From: Pectinophora gossypiella
Taxonomy: Eukaryota > Arthropoda > Insecta > Lepidoptera > Gelechiidae
NCBI RefSeq assembly: GCF_024362695.1
Contig: NC_065420.1
Coordinates: 13,679,420 to 13,743,419 of the forward strand
Direction of reading: 5' to 3'
DNA: 64,000 nucleotides
Shown here: in pieces, positions 1-11,399 of the stretch
Numbering within the stretch: the first letter of the stretch is position 1
How the letters are laid out: every line of letters starts with the position of its first letter
Notes under the pieces: model-generated
The model's database searches: none
What the model was told of the DNA's origin: nothing
What the model saw: the letters and a program-made list of their open reading frames with translations, nothing else
Made by a program: the position numbers and the translations under genes

Positions 1-9
1 CAACTACTG

Positions 10-150
10 CATAACACGTGATATCACTTATAATAATGTCGAATTTAGTGGTTTAGAATTCAAGTCGAAATTCGAACCTGTGACTCTATGAAGTATGCCT
101 CGCGTTTTCTGGACAGGGCTATCACGGATTCCTATAATATTCTATTTTGT
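10..150 (-). repeat. SINE N, tRNA-headed, copy 1
   Basis: Read on the minus strand it has a tRNA-like head: a B-box-like GGTTCGAAT next to a 'ccactaaattcgacatt' body. The same head and body recur at 14340-14611, where the B box (GGTTCGAAACC) and the A-box-like part are clearer. Inferred to be a tRNA-derived SINE; the left end may be cut by the window. Confidence 0.5.
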
Positions 151-365
151 AGGATAAAACTTCACTCGTGGAAAAATGAGAACTGACAACCTGCCATTTT
201 TAATGGATAAGTATTTATATCGGGTTGAATTGTCAATAAAGTTGAGTAGTATTTATCTTGTCAGAAAAACAATATTGTTCCAAATGTCTGTGACGACGGT
301 GACGTGTAAAACTGACACAAATGTCATCAATGATGACGTATCATAATTTCGTTTTCCGTTTCTAA

Positions 366-515
366 CAGGGTCCGCTTACCTAACCTGAACATTTGACAGG
401 TCCAGTTTTTTACAGAAGCGACTGCCTGTTTTGATCTTCCAACCCGCGAAGGGAAAACCAGCCCAAGACAGGTTAGGCCACATACCTCCGAAAAAGGCAT
501 TTCTCTGGAATTCCT
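366..515 (-). repeat. SINE C, 3' half
   Basis: The + strand reads cagggtccgcttacctaacc, then ttttttacagaagcgactgc and aacccgcgaagggaaaacca. These blocks recur in the same order at 22436, 45172 (opposite strand) and 53647. The tRNA-like head is missing here, so this is a truncated copy. Confidence 0.75.
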
Positions 516-519
516 GAAT

Positions 520-1380
520 TAGCAATTGCGCTTGAAATACGAGATCTACCTCTACATGTGCATTGAAAAGAAATTAGAGACAAAAATTACAAACTCTTTC
601 AATGAATATACAATTCAAATTTAGAAGCTCAGTGCAGAGGTTTATATTAGTGACATTGGCAACAAATAATTTAATTCCCCAACTAGCAGGTAATTTCTTC
701 TAATACCTTCTCAATTTCAATATTAAACTTGATCGAAACTTAGAGTTCTGAAGCCACAGGATACCAGACAACTGCCATCACAATGCCTGAATGCCCCAAT
801 CACAACTTTGGCAAACTTGTCAGATGCAATCCTACTAACTAATTGGGCCCGACCAACTAAAATTGGGCCCAGACCAACTAAAATTGGGCCAGTGTCCTAT
901 GCATACTGATTGGCTCACCTGATTCACACCCCTGACACTTCATACAAAACGTCTAGTTTTACACAGACACTGCACATGGCGTTATCAGATGGACATCTGT
1001 CTAAAGTAAACCTAGCTCAACCGCTGGTGGGGAGCGGAGAGCTCTATACGTGACTACGTCAATAATACTTCATTCCTTATTCTATCCCTGAATGACGAAT
1101 ACAATAGAGTTGTAACTACTTTAATTCGATTCTTTGAATTATTGGGTTTCAGTGCGTAGCTATTGTCTAAAATAAATATTATTTTTTCCTTCACTTTTTT
1201 TTAATGTTTGAGTACGCGAAGAAACATTGAGGCTATATGTCGTGATGCTTAAGTTATCTACAGGTACCTGCTTACCTAGATTAGATATCATAAACTATAC
1301 ATAAGCAGCAAATAATATATTTTGTATCTTTTGTGTCTGTTTTTTTTTGTATTTTGTAATTAACAGCTATCACTGGTGTA
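520..1380. other. No gene seen; dispersed repeat traces
   Basis: AT-rich DNA without a usable ORF. A short internal triplication of 'aattgggcc(c)agaccaacta' lies at 840-890. The block 'ggtggggagcggagag...tatacgt' near 1025-1050 matches the end of the O-family repeats at 26560-26695 and 31186-31330. Confidence 0.5.
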
Positions 1381-1382
1381 GG

Positions 1383-1637
1383 GAAAAAGTCCGCCAAACT
1401 GAAGTGGGACTGGGCCGGACACATTTGGCATCCGGAGCGATGGGCATGAGTCGTCACCCACTAGGCAGCTCTAAGCGGGCCTAGAAGTCGAGGCAGACCG
1501 GTTAAAAGATGATGTGACGACCTCAATGCTTATCGGAGGGATTGGCCGGAGATCGCGCAAAGTCGAGAGGAATGGCTAAATCAAGGGGAGGTCTTTGCCC
1601 AGCAGTGGGATCGCATAGGCTGGATAAGATAAGATAT
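1383..1637 (+). pseudogene. LINE reverse transcriptase C-terminal remnant
   Basis: Translation in shifting frames gives KSAKLKWDWAGHIWHPERWA and later elements of the type 'GRP..RW.DDL...W...AqdR..W...g.a..qqWd', the usual C-terminal end of one insect non-LTR retrotransposon group. Several in-frame stops and shifts show it is dead. Its last 60 bases (gaggtctttgcccagcagtg, then aggctggataagataaga) resemble the tails of SINEs B and F, which suggests this LINE family mobilises them. Confidence 0.65.
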
Positions 1638-1639
1638 GT

Positions 1640-2090
1640 AATTAGACTAATGTTTTACAAAAAAAAATGTTAGTAATATTTTTATTCATAATTCAAACCT
1701 GAATTCGAAAATCTGTTTTGAGCCTGTGCCGTGATTTGAACCTGAAACCTCACAGCCCACTGTCAAGCGTTCATCCATCTGGGCTTCCATAGGTTTTTTC
1801 ACTGAATATCTAATTAAAAAGGTAATATCATATTACCTTAGCTAATATTCAGAATACCTTGCAGATGCCATACAGACCGTGCATACTCAGGTAGGAATGG
1901 AATTCTAAAAAATATATAAAATGTCTCGAGATTTTTCTAATCTCGAGCATAGAATAAGCGCAAGTCTCTTGTTAGAAGTGGATATTGGGAATTTTGTAAA
2001 AATGTAGATTTAATAACTAATTAAAAAGATTTTATCCTGTTCAGTCGTTTTAGTAAGCATGATTTTCTTTAACAGCTATCAGAATAATAC
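1640..2090. other. No gene seen
   Basis: AT-rich sequence with no ORF or repeat that I can place with confidence. Confidence 0.4.
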
Positions 2091-2236
2091 AGTCACGAGA
2101 AATATCATGTACCCACTTTTGTACCCTGTCGCACTATCATATTTGAGATTTAATGAGACTTACGGTTTAATTTGTCAAAAAAGTTAATGTGACATGGTTT
2201 TAAAGTGTTTACATATTAGTACTTGTAACCGTACTG
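2090..2236. mobile_element. MITE-like element I, copy 1
   Basis: About 145 bp beginning 'acagtcacgag' and ending 'ttgtaaccgtac', with the internal blocks 'gtcgcactatcatattt' and 'gacatggttttaaagtg'. The same unit, in the other orientation, occurs at 16564, 20304 and 40418. The ends form a short inverted repeat of the type GTACGGTCACGAG / CTCATGACTGTAC. Confidence 0.6.
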
Positions 2237-2458
2237 TTTCCTTAAATTCAAATTCAAATCATTTATTGTGACACACATGTACAGTGGGTAGATGTTACAA
2301 AGATAATAATAAGACCGCTGTGATCTGCCGGTAGGCGTACAATTAAATTGGTGAGACGAGAAGTTACTTACAGTGTTTAATAATTTTGAATATGTTTCAC
2401 ATGCTAGATACAGTAATATGTAGTATACGAACGTACCTGGTAAGTAGGTATGTCGCTT

Positions 2459-2819
2459 TTTTTTTTTGACGTGACTTATTGTAGATTTATGGCATTAACT
2501 ACTTGGCCGGACAAATAGGGAGCGCTGAAGGCTCTCATCCGATACAATGTTTAAGACAACAGGCCTGAGGGTGCCCAGTTGGGCGCGAACCTCGGCTCAG
2601 GGCGTCGTCTGAGAGGAAAAATATTTGAAAGAATTAATCGACCCTCGTGGGTCGATAGCGATAAGCGCTGAATGAGGGAAATCGTCGACCACGCCGGCTG
2701 GGTCGGTATCGGGGTCCTTAAGTGTTTGGTGTCGCGAGGTGATTGGCTGCCTCTATGGCTAGAGTAATAGGGTCGTCGGGATGGTATATTACGTCTTTCG
2801 GACGCCGATACTTTTCAGA
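2459..2819 (-). mobile_element. Retroelement D, copy 1, with target duplication
   Basis: A 361-bp insertion flanked by a perfect 11-bp duplication GTATGTCGCTT (2448-2458 and 2820-2830). On the minus strand it ends in 'aataagtcacgtc' followed by poly(A), so it was retroposed in that orientation. It landed at the 5' edge of the reverse transcriptase remnant at 2831. Its minus-strand frame encodes short peptides also visible at 17154-17465 and 63472-63672, so it may be the end of a LINE rather than a true SINE. Confidence 0.8.
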
Positions 2820-2830
2820 GTATGTCGCTT

Positions 2831-4172
2831 ACAAACAGGGCTGTTTATTCTAACAACTTTTTCTAAAATATTTGAAAAGATCATGTATGATAGAGTATAT
2901 TATTATTGCGAAAAATATAACATTTTTGATGAGAGCCAAAATGGTTTCCGAAAAAATAAATCCACTACATTAGCTGTTTACAAATACGTACAAGAAATCT
3001 TAAATACATTAAATGATAAAAAATACGCTGTAGGGATATTACTGGACATGACAAAAGCTTACGATACGGTTCAATACGATATATTACTTAATAAACTCTA
3101 TGGCATTGGGATCAGGGGCATAACGTTCCAATGGTTTACATCATATTTACAAAATAGAGTACAGTATGTAGAATTAGAATATTATAGTAAAAATGAAAAA
3201 TTAATTTCAATGGTAAAATCAGATAAAATAACCATTAACTCGTCAATCCCTCAAGGAAGTGTGCTCGGGTGTTTATTATTTTTGATATATATTAATGATT
3301 TACCCAAGATAATAAACGAACATTGTGTCTTATTCGCAGACGACATTTCAATTTTAACACAATGTGAAAACAATTCAAATCTCTCAAATAAATTGAATTC
3401 TATTTTAAAAGCAGTCTCAACGTGGATGCTCGATCACAATCTACAAATAAATTATGCAAAAACCAAACTTATGACCTTTCACCCACCACAAAAACGGCCT
3501 TTGGATATAAACTTCAGCTACAACGGAATCCAAATTCAAGAAGTAAATGAATCAACACTGTTAGGATTGGATATAGACAAACATATAAATTGGAAGAAAC
3601 ATATACAAAAAATTACAAATAAAATATCCCAATTTAAATATGCTCTTAACGAAATTAAAAAATCTACAAATTTTTCTAGCGCTCTTACTCTTTACTACGC
3701 CTATGCTTTCTCATGGTTTACCTATGGGATTATACTATGGGGTAATAGTACCGAAGCACCTGCTCTATTTACTCTGCAGAAAAAACTAATCAGAATCCTA
3801 AAAAATCTAAAACAAACGGATAGCTGTCGACCGCACTTCCGGTATCATAAAATTCTTACGCTTCCTTCCGTCTATATATTGGAAATTTGTAAATTTGTTC
3901 GCAAATACCAAAACCTTTTCACACGTCGCCAAGACCTCCCAGTAAAATACACATTGCGTCATAGAAATAGATTAAATATACCAAAATCTAGACTGGTTCT
4001 ACACTCTTCTAGCCCATACGTTATGGCCATCAAAATTTATAATAAATTGCCAAACGGTTTAAAGGAAGAAACTGCCGATACAATATTTATTAAAAAACTA
4101 AAAGAAATCCTAATTAATAAATGCTACTATAGTATTAATGAATATTTTAATGATTCAGATTTAAACATTTAA
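2831..4172 (+). CDS. Non-LTR retrotransposon reverse transcriptase, 5'-truncated
   Basis: A 463-codon open frame runs from 2781, but its first methionine and about 17 codons lie in inserted element D. Homology to reverse transcriptases begins near residue 24 (LLTTF-type block, LTTFSKIFEKI). In order come NGFRKNKST, the catalytic domain-A motif with D89 (LDMTKAYDT), the IPQGSVLG block near 155-162, the FADD box with catalytic D187 and D188, and the TLLGLDID thumb motif. All three catalytic aspartates are present and no stop interrupts the frame. The endonuclease and the first RT blocks are absent, and the reading just before residue 24 looks frame-shifted. This is the RT half of a jockey/CR1-like LINE that recently lost its 5' part. 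It could not transpose by itself. The exact clade is not resolved by eye. Confidence 0.85.
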
Positions 4173-4297
4173 AAGCCTCCTTCTCTCTTGTTTTTTCTTT
4201 TGTTGTGCCCGAAAGGGTCTGTGATGTGAAACTCAAATGTAACTGACCAACTTGTACACCATCATAGTATGCAAATAAAGAATATTGAATATTGAAT
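4173..4297 (+). mobile_element. 3' UTR of the RT-bearing LINE
   Basis: Follows the RT stop codon directly. It contains 'gcaaataaag', a polyadenylation-like signal, and ends in the short tandem tail (gaatatt)n, as lepidopteran LINEs with non-poly(A) tails do. Confidence 0.65.
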
Positions 4298-4631
4298 ACG
4301 ATATACGGCTTTGGTCAACATAGCATACCTCTTGTATGTACGTAGATACATATTACACACTCACTACTCTCCAGCTATATTTAAGTCCCATATAATAGGA
4401 AGCAATTCTAACCGGGCACAAAAGGTGTTTTTTTTTTTAAATGTTATCAAACAGTTTCACTAGATTATTTTTTTATAAATACACTCAAATACAATTTTGC
4501 CACCGTTGTAAACATAGAGTATGGAATTCCATTTGAATTTGTTTTTTTATAACAAAATACTTACCTACCTCAAATTAATACATGAAGCAACAATTCTCTT
4601 CTTCCTCTTTGCGAGTCGATGGCGATCGATA

Positions 4632-4858
4632 CTATATTTTTGATGACCAATAATTGGCCATGCTTACGGCATTGTCAATAGCGTCGTGGTCTTTAATAGT
4701 GCAGGTGTTAGGGCACTTAGGACAGCACAAAAAGTGAGCCATAGATTTTGGTGAAACTCCACACTCGCACTCATCGTAAACATCAACCAGATATCCCCAC
4801 CTGCAGAGATTATCACCCTGGTAACAGTCTGCTGGAAAACCTGAAGCAAAAAAGTCTT
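4632..4858 (-). pseudogene. LINE C-terminal zinc-knuckle fragment
   Basis: Minus-strand frame of about 80 codons with CRWGYLVDVYDECECG, then MAHFLCCPKCPNTCTIKDHD and a final ANYWSS. This Cys/His pattern (C-x-C-G...H-x3-C-C-P) is the usual C-terminal end of insect non-LTR retrotransposon proteins. No RT domain precedes it, so it is a 5'-truncated copy. Confidence 0.7.
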
Positions 4859-4865
4859 CGTCGTG

Positions 4866-5034
4866 CTTTACCACCTCCTGAGGAGTCGCGTTTTGTGTGC
4901 GAACGATGTGGCAAGAAATGGCGCGCTGCTATAGGGTTCTATAGCCATCGGCGGCGCTGCGGGAACTCGTAGACTCACAAGTGCTGCAAGAATCATCTAC
5001 GATAAATGCTGTGGCCAATGATGATGATGAACAG
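4866..5034 (+). pseudogene. C-terminal fragment of a second LINE
   Basis: The + frame reads RALPPPEESRFVCERCGKKW, then RAAIGFYSHRRRCGNS and a stop. The C-x2-C...H-x4-C finger is typical of the last residues of another insect LINE group. It ends in a 'gatgatgatgatga' tail at 5019-5033. It abuts the minus-strand fragment at 4632-4858, so two unrelated LINE ends lie head to head. Confidence 0.65.
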
Positions 5035-5572
5035 TCTGTGGACGGTTTAGTCGGTAACGCAGAGTGGCCGACCCTTTCAACACGATGGCGATCCAATGTA
5101 ATCGGTCCTCGTCAGGACCAAGCAACAATTTCTAATACATAAAACACTCAAAATCCAAAATGTTATAGAAGGGGCCATACAGGATATTGTATGGATTTCG
5201 ATATGGTTTTCTTCAATTCCACATTATTATTATTTTTTCCTCGTTACCGAGTCCCCGTGGAGTGATTCTTTCAACCAAAAGAAGCAATGGGCCAAAGTGA
5301 AGAGAAATAAATACAATTTATTGACATGTCTGTTATGGGAAAAGTTTTTTTGGCACTCTTTGATAAACGGCCGATGACATTTTTATACCCAATCAAAAAC
5401 ATAAATGTGAAGTGAGAGCCAAGTTCAATATTATGATTAATACCTTGGTTGTTGATTTCAACGACAAAAGAAGTGAGATCTAAATGAGTGCCAAGTTCAA
5501 TGGTCAGTTCTGATATTTATTTAATCATCATCATAATTTAATTATCGTGTTAATAAAAGGTTGATATTTATT

Positions 5573-5680
5573 AGTGGGCGGAAGGCAAGAGGGAAACCAC
5601 TGCCCTATTTTTCCCTAAAAAAGTAGCATGGAAAATGCTGCACCGACAAGAGCGTAGCTCTTAAATTGATGATGATGATT
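5573..5680 (+). mobile_element. LINE G 3' end, copy 1
   Basis: The block 'ggaaggcaagagggaaacca' through 'gcaccgacaagagcgtagct' ends in a (gat)n tail. The same sequence in reverse is at 33666-33909 and 61834-61885, and its 5' part is at 44400-44740. Confidence 0.7.
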
Positions 5681-5684
5681 TATT

Positions 5685-6390
5685 AGTGATGGGCCGAATG
5701 TGGATTGAACCGAATTCGAACTTCGGCCGAACATTTGGTTTAAGACAACGCCGAATTCCCGCGTTCGGTTGATATTCCCGCCTTTTCTTCAATGATTCAC
5801 GTTACGAATTGTTTACGCGATTGCTTGCAGTTTGTTGTGGTCCCTGCCGCCCGCTACCCGCCCGCACGTCACCGAGCCGGCCAGCCGCTCTTTATTGCGT
5901 CATTCGTGACACGAGTGAAATAGTTAAAATACTCAAAAAGTTATTAAAACTGTGCTGCATGTAAGAACAATGAGTGGGCGAAAAATATCAGGTATTTGGA
6001 CTTTCTTTTTGGAAGTAAATGAACCAAACAAAGTAAAATGTAGTTTGTAGGCGAGTCACTAATATCTCGTGGTGGTAGTAATTCTGAGTTTTATTTAAAT
6101 AATGCCATTGACTTTGAGTACCTACCTTCTCTAGAAAAAAATAATCCCATAACACATTGACATAATTCATACATAAATAACTCCATAATACACTTCACCT
6201 ACCTAAACCTATAATCAAATTATGTAAATGAACTTATTTAATTTTTATGAACGTTTTACCCCGCAAGGGATCTGGGCGTGGCATGTATGAATGCTCGCTT
6301 GTCAACCTAATGACGAATTTCGGCCGAAGTTCGGTTTTGTGAACCGAATTTCGGTTAAACCGAATGTGAAACGAACTTCGGCCCATCCCT
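5685..6390. mobile_element. hAT-type non-autonomous element
   Basis: Left end AGTGATGGGCCGAA and right end TTCGGCCCATCCCT form an inverted pair typical of hAT elements. The sequence just inside each end is rich in 'ccgaa/ttcgg' repeats. About 700 bp with no transposase frame. A clean 8-bp target duplication was not found. Confidence 0.65.
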
Positions 6391-6439
6391 AATATTTATC
6401 AATTAATAAAAACAAAAAATGCGCTCTTGAATGTGTATG

Positions 6440-6770
6440 TTGATGAAAAGTTCGCTCCTTTCATAACTGCATTAACAGCAAAAGCTCATCCTTTTCCTTA
6501 ATTCATGTTTGGAGAATCATTCAAAAGCACCTGCCCTTTACTGTGGTGGACTTCTGTGACTATAGAAGATGAAGAAAGATGGTCAGAAAAAGAAAGTTCA
6601 TTAAATTTTGTGAACAGTTATTAACCGCAACCGCTTCAACTGTGGCATTAGAAATATGTTTTTCAACATTCGGGCTAGTTCAGTCGAAGCTAAGGAACAG
6701 ATTGGGCAATGAAAAGGCTGCAAAGCTTGTATTTTTGTTTAAATATTTTAACCAAGACAACTAAACCAAG
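6440..6770 (+). pseudogene. hAT transposase C-terminal (dimerisation) remnant
   Basis: Near 6510-6560 one frame gives FGESFKSTCPLLWWTSV. After a frame change the next gives CEQLLTATASTVALEICFS, then LVQSKLRNRLGNEKAAKLVF. This is the hAT C-terminal dimerisation region (normally ...SS..ER.FS...... RN.L...k...L). The frame shifts and the loss of the conserved SS/ER residues show it is inactive. It lies 50 bp after the hAT-type element at 5685-6390, which may have inserted into it or derive from it. Confidence 0.75.
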
Positions 6771-6899
6771 AAGCAAGATATAAGTTGGATTTTGGGAGAA
6801 CAAATTAGTTGTACTTCAGCTACAGCAGTGCCCAGGCCAATGGAAATAGATTCATCAGCTACTTAATGCATGTATGCATACAATGAAAAAATAAAAAGT

Positions 6900-8490
6900 G
6901 TAAAAAGCATTGAATGATAATTATTAGATAATTATCAAGAAACATAATTATCTTGATAATTTCGAACCCTGGTTGTATGTTAAGTTAATCCACATACCTA
7001 CCACATAAAGACCGACTGTTATGAGTTTTGATTACTTGCTGATTCTTACATCTTACATGTATGTACCTATGTATTCATTTAACTAAGAAGAGCGGTACCT
7101 ACCTATATACATTTACACACATACTAATAGCTACAAAATGAAAAAAAAATAATGGTAGGTAGGTACTTCTACTATTTGAGCTACATTCTTCCATTATGAC
7201 ATAAGTTGGGTATTTTGTTTTGATGAAACAATTTAGAATAGATAAACTATTAAGCATAAGTAGTAGCACGGAAAGTTCAATCACCTTTGCATTTTTATTC
7301 CTCACATTTCGGCGGTGACGAAATCATTATTAGTTGACAAATAATGCGCAATCATTAATCCATCTATTTTAGGTAGATTATCCGATTGCCCTTTTTCGAA
7401 TCCGTCATCCATTTTATTAATCGAATAATATTTTCTATTATTAGGACGAAAACAACAAAATACTGCGCAAACTTTTACACCTATTACTTACTACCTATAA
7501 CTGCTGGCGACTTGATATTAAGCGGGCCGCGACCCGCGCGGCTCGTTGACGTCACAAACGGTCACGTGACTGATTTTTTTTTCAAAATTTTGAGTGACTA
7601 TAAAGTCAAAACTACTAAGTATTTATGACTACAACAAAAACTAGTGTATTTGTATACATACAGGCTTTACTGAGACATAATTTCAAGCGATTTGGCATAC
7701 TTAGTAACATTCTTCATTAGGTATTTGTGTTAAGCGTTCATAATATAATTTAATTATTTAAAAATTGCCAGTTTTTTATTTTTTCCTTTGTATTTATCTA
7801 ATTACCTATCTGCATACTAAATTTTAACTCTCTAGGTCATCTGGAACTGGGTTAGAGTTTTGATCTATAGGTCAGTCAGTCAATGATAAAAATAAGGATT
7901 TTCGGACATTAATATCTAGAAGAAAAGAAAGAAAGAAAAAATATTTATTCGACATACTTATTGTTTTAATATAATTAACATAAAATAATACAGTTATGAA
8001 TGTATGCCGAAACGGTTCCACCTCAGCATAATGCCATAGCCTAGACTATGACGCTGGTATCTAAATAATCGTTTGAGATAAGTTTATGAAATTTAGAACA
8101 CATTATGTATCTCGCAAGTTTCAATACATGAGCCAAATTTTATACGTTTATGTGAAATAGTTTTTGATTTATGAGGGGGTCAAAAGTGGCTCCAAATGGT
8201 TCATGTAATATTACACACGGTGCGGCTCGCCAGTTCTGTTTCTTGAACTTGGCTTGACACGCTAGCGCGTGTCTAGATAAGGCTTTTTATACCTCCCTAT
8301 TTTGGCACTTTTTCCAAGATGTCAAGTATTATAAATTATATTCTACTTATTAGCTTTTTAAATTTTAGTTCTTTTTTTCCGACCTTGAAAAGGAAATACA
8401 GAAACCTTATAGGATCACTTTGTAAGTTTTTCAAGCACAGCACCACACTTGTAACAATACAAAAAAACACATTTTTCGTGACATTTTATA
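6900..8490. other. No gene seen
   Basis: AT-rich. A short GC-rich island near 7500-7570 (gcgggccgcgacccgcgcgg) and several long A/T runs are present, but no ORF or recognised element. Confidence 0.4.
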
Positions 8491-8498
8491 GGCTACAT

Positions 8499-8723
8499 AC
8501 AGGATGTTAGTGACATCGTAACGAAAACTTTGAAGGATGATTCAGGCCATGATTCTGAGTTGATATCAAGTGGATTTTTCCGTCGCAAAAGTATGGAACG
8601 GAAAATAATTTAAAAAAACATAAAAAAACATAAATTTTCCGACAGGAAATTCCACTTATTATCAACTCAGAATCATGGTCTGAATCATCCCCCTCAGTAT
8701 TCGTTACGGTATCACTAACACCC
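8499..8723. mobile_element. Foldback MITE S, copy 1
   Basis: The ends are ACAGGATGTTAGTGACATCG and its near-complement at 8700-8723 (tatcactaacaccc). The arms are about 100 bp and the centre is A-rich. Copies at 8758, 26039 and 33040 share the same arms, including 'cagaccatgattctgag'. Confidence 0.8.
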
Positions 8724-8757
8724 ATACCTACTTGTATGGCTACCTGTAGTACTGGTA

Positions 8758-8985
8758 AGGGGTGTAAGTGACATCGTAACGAATACTGAGGGGGCTGATT
8801 TAGCTCAGTATTCCGAGTTAATATCAAGTGGAATTTTCGATCGCAAAAGTATAGAATTAAAAATAATTAAAAAAAAACTAAAAAAAACATGAATTTTGCG
8901 ACGGAAAATTCCACTTGATATTAACTCAGAATCATGGTCTGAATCATCCCCCTCAGTATTCGTTACGATGTCACTAACACCCTGT
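8758..8985. mobile_element. Foldback MITE S, copy 2
   Basis: Starts 'gggtgtaagtgacatcgtaa' and ends 'gatgtcactaacaccctgta'. The arms are long inverted repeats. It lies only 35 bp from copy 1, so the pair forms a near-tandem of two hairpins. Confidence 0.8.
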
Positions 8986-8999
8986 ATATTCGTAAGCGT

Positions 9000-9555
9000 A
9001 AAACGACAGCCTTCTCCATTAATGATGCATCGATAAGTTTGCAAACATTATTTTAGGTAGGTACTACGAAAATATAAACCTTACTATAATAATATTTGCG
9101 TTGAAAAATGAGCGATTACTTTTTAATCTTTTTAGCAAAATAAAAATAAATTACATTTATATTTTTCTTTAAAAAAATATATCAACGTTAAAAAATGAAG
9201 TATCAAAAGGAAAATACTGACACATAAACCTAATGGGCATCCAAGATCTTATTATATAAGTGAAGACAAAGCTCAAACAAAAAACAAAATAAAATAAAAA
9301 TAAACGTTACGACCAAATTGAGTAAGAGTGAACAGGGCTGTCACATTCAAGATATTATTAAAAAAAAATGTTTTTCATCAAATATTTAGGTACCTTAAAG
9401 ATAAAAAAGATAAAGATAATTTACCACCTTCTGGGTTATCTCTTGTACTTTACTACACATCGTCGCTCACCAACCAGGTAAAACGCTTCAAACATAAAAC
9501 TTTTGATCACAACATGTTTTTTCCCCAATCCTTCTCTAACACTATAACATACATA
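9000..9555. other. No gene seen
   Basis: Very AT-rich stretch with A-runs; nothing recognised. Confidence 0.4.
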
Positions 9556-9558
9556 CAT

Positions 9559-9740
9559 ACATAAACTCACGTCCGTAATCCCTAATGGGGTGGGCAGAGC
9601 CACAAGTAATCAAAGACAACTTGCAGCCACTGTTGATACGAATTCCAAAGATGGATATGATGAACCTTATGGTGATAAGGGATCAGCCTATCGCCCATAA
9701 CATTAGTCCATCATGTTAGAGGACACAATCCCTCTGTCGG
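9559..9740 (-). mobile_element. LINE 3' end fragment
   Basis: The + strand shows 'cataaactcacgtccgtaat', a motif that ends many LINE copies here (compare 10716, 14361), followed by 'cagccactgttgatacg' and 'gatatgatgaaccttatgg'. The last two blocks recur in reverse at 10070-10130. Confidence 0.5.
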
Positions 9741-9879
9741 TTTAACACTATAAATTCATTTCAAATACTTACTTAGCTTACAATTGATATATTTTTTAAT
9801 CAAGCTAAAAAGGGATAATGCAGTATATCTACAATAAGTTGGTTCTATGCTGTTTCGGGAGCGAAAAAAACATACATAC

Positions 9880-10140
9880 ATACACATACATAATCTTAGG
9901 GTAAGCAGAGACTATAGAATTCCATTTGGTCCGATCCTACACATTTCTCTAAAAAAAAGAAAAAAAAACGAACTATCAGCAGCTTGTTTTCCCGGGCATG
10001 TCGTAAAATCCGACTTAGGGATTTTGTCCCTTCTTCTTCCATGATGGACTTATGTTACGGGCGATAGGCTGGTCCCTTGTCAAGTTGTCACCATAAGGTT
10101 CATCATATCCATCTTAACATACATCAACAGTGGCTGCATG
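9880..10140. mobile_element. LINE 3' end fragments, rearranged
   Basis: 9890-9945 resembles the minus-strand H-family tail (gggtaagcagagactatag, gaattccatttggtccgatc). 10030-10140 carries the reverse of the 9620-9710 block (gatggacttatgttacgggc, ataaggttcatcatatccat). Two tails facing different ways. Confidence 0.45.
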
Positions 10141-10715
10141 TTGTCGTTGTCATAAAAACAGAACAATAAACAAAACACAACACATTTTTTTATTTGATAT
10201 GTCATCAGTGTGACAGTGGTTAACATATTTCAATCGTTCATTTCGAAATAGGCTACTCACCTGGCAAATGAAACACTTTTTACGAAACGTCAAAACGAAA
10301 GTTAGTATGGAAATGCCGTCCTGTGACGTCATCAACGAAAGCGGTCAAATATCGTACGCATTATTACTAAATAAAAAATAAATAATTCATAATTCAGAAT
10401 TCGAACGTAAGTCGAAACATAAAATAAGATTGACAGTTTCTGTTTCTAGATTAGCATTTTATAGTTTATATTTGACACAGTCAAATATCCAAAATGCAAA
10501 AGCCGTGTTATTTGTAAGTCTCATTCAAAGATCTCGGCTAGCAATAGATCCGATAGATTAAGTGACACGAAATCCTTTAAAACCTGAAAGCCGATTATGT
10601 GAGCCACTCACAGATAGGTCTCCGCTGCACGGATTACGCTATCAACCGAGAATCGACAAGTAACTAAGCTTTGACCAATAGACGCCGCGTATGCTATGGA
10701 GATAAACGTTTAAAC

Positions 10716-10915
10716 ATACACATACATACATAAACTCACGCCTATCTCCCATCGGGGTAAGCAGTCAATATGGAATTCCATTTGCTTCGATCCTGACACA
10801 CTTAAAGTTTCATCCACATTCATCAATCGTTTCATACACGCACGCCGTCAGAGTAAATCGTACTGAACCTTTTCTAAGGACATCTCGAGTTTGGTTAATG
10901 TACGTCCTTCAACAT
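10716..10915 (-). mobile_element. LINE H C-terminal and 3' end
   Basis: The minus strand carries the end of the H-family LINE. The block complementary to 'cgtgtatgaaacgattgatg' codes for the RACMKRLMNVEE-type C-terminus, followed by 'gaagcaaatggaattccat' and the 'gggcgtgagtttatgtatgt' tail. Part of the coding block is missing compared with 15184-15337. Confidence 0.65.
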
Positions 10916-11043
10916 AAATATTTAAAATACGTGATAAAAGAGGATAACTCATGTGTACCTAATCTACATATTATTTAAACTAATAATAATAGTGTTGTTA
11001 ACGATATTAGATAAAAAATAATATGGTAGGAGTAATATTCAAG

Positions 11044-11385
11044 ATAATTAAAGCACATAGTCACGGGTTCTTACCGCGTTTGAAAAAACGTGAGGACACA
11101 GTGAGTGCGGTTTGTCGTAGTGAGTTTGGTGCGAGTTCAGATGGTTCCGAACATTCCGATATCAAAAACATAAACAAGCGGCAAAGAAAGAGGGTAGACA
11201 GGTATGTCTGCCCGTAGAAAATTATAGATCTACCTACTCCACTCCAATCTCATCAGTCATGAGATCATGGCACTTGCAACAGTGTCGAAATATCGGGAGT
11301 CTCATATCTCCATTTAAACGCGGTAAGAACCCGTTGCTATGTGCTTTAATTATGATAATAACCGCGTAAACTTAAAACAATGTAT
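11044..11385 (+). mobile_element. Foldback element R, long copy
   Basis: The left arm 'ataattaaagcacatagtca' with 'cgggttcttaccgcgttt' is complementary to the right arm 'aaacgcggtaagaacccgtt' with 'gctatgtgctttaattat'. The last 25 bases (ccgcgtaaacttaaaacaat) lie outside the right arm. The direct repeat ATTCAAG flanks it (11037-11043, 11386-11392). The 220-bp centre is unrelated to the other copies and shows no convincing ORF. Copies: 52784 and 58702. Confidence 0.7.
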
Positions 11386-11399
11386 ATTCAAGTTAATTA

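Noticed and set aside
2781..2830. Start codon of the RT frame at 2781
   Set aside because: It lies in the inserted D element and not in the LINE, so it is not the natural start.
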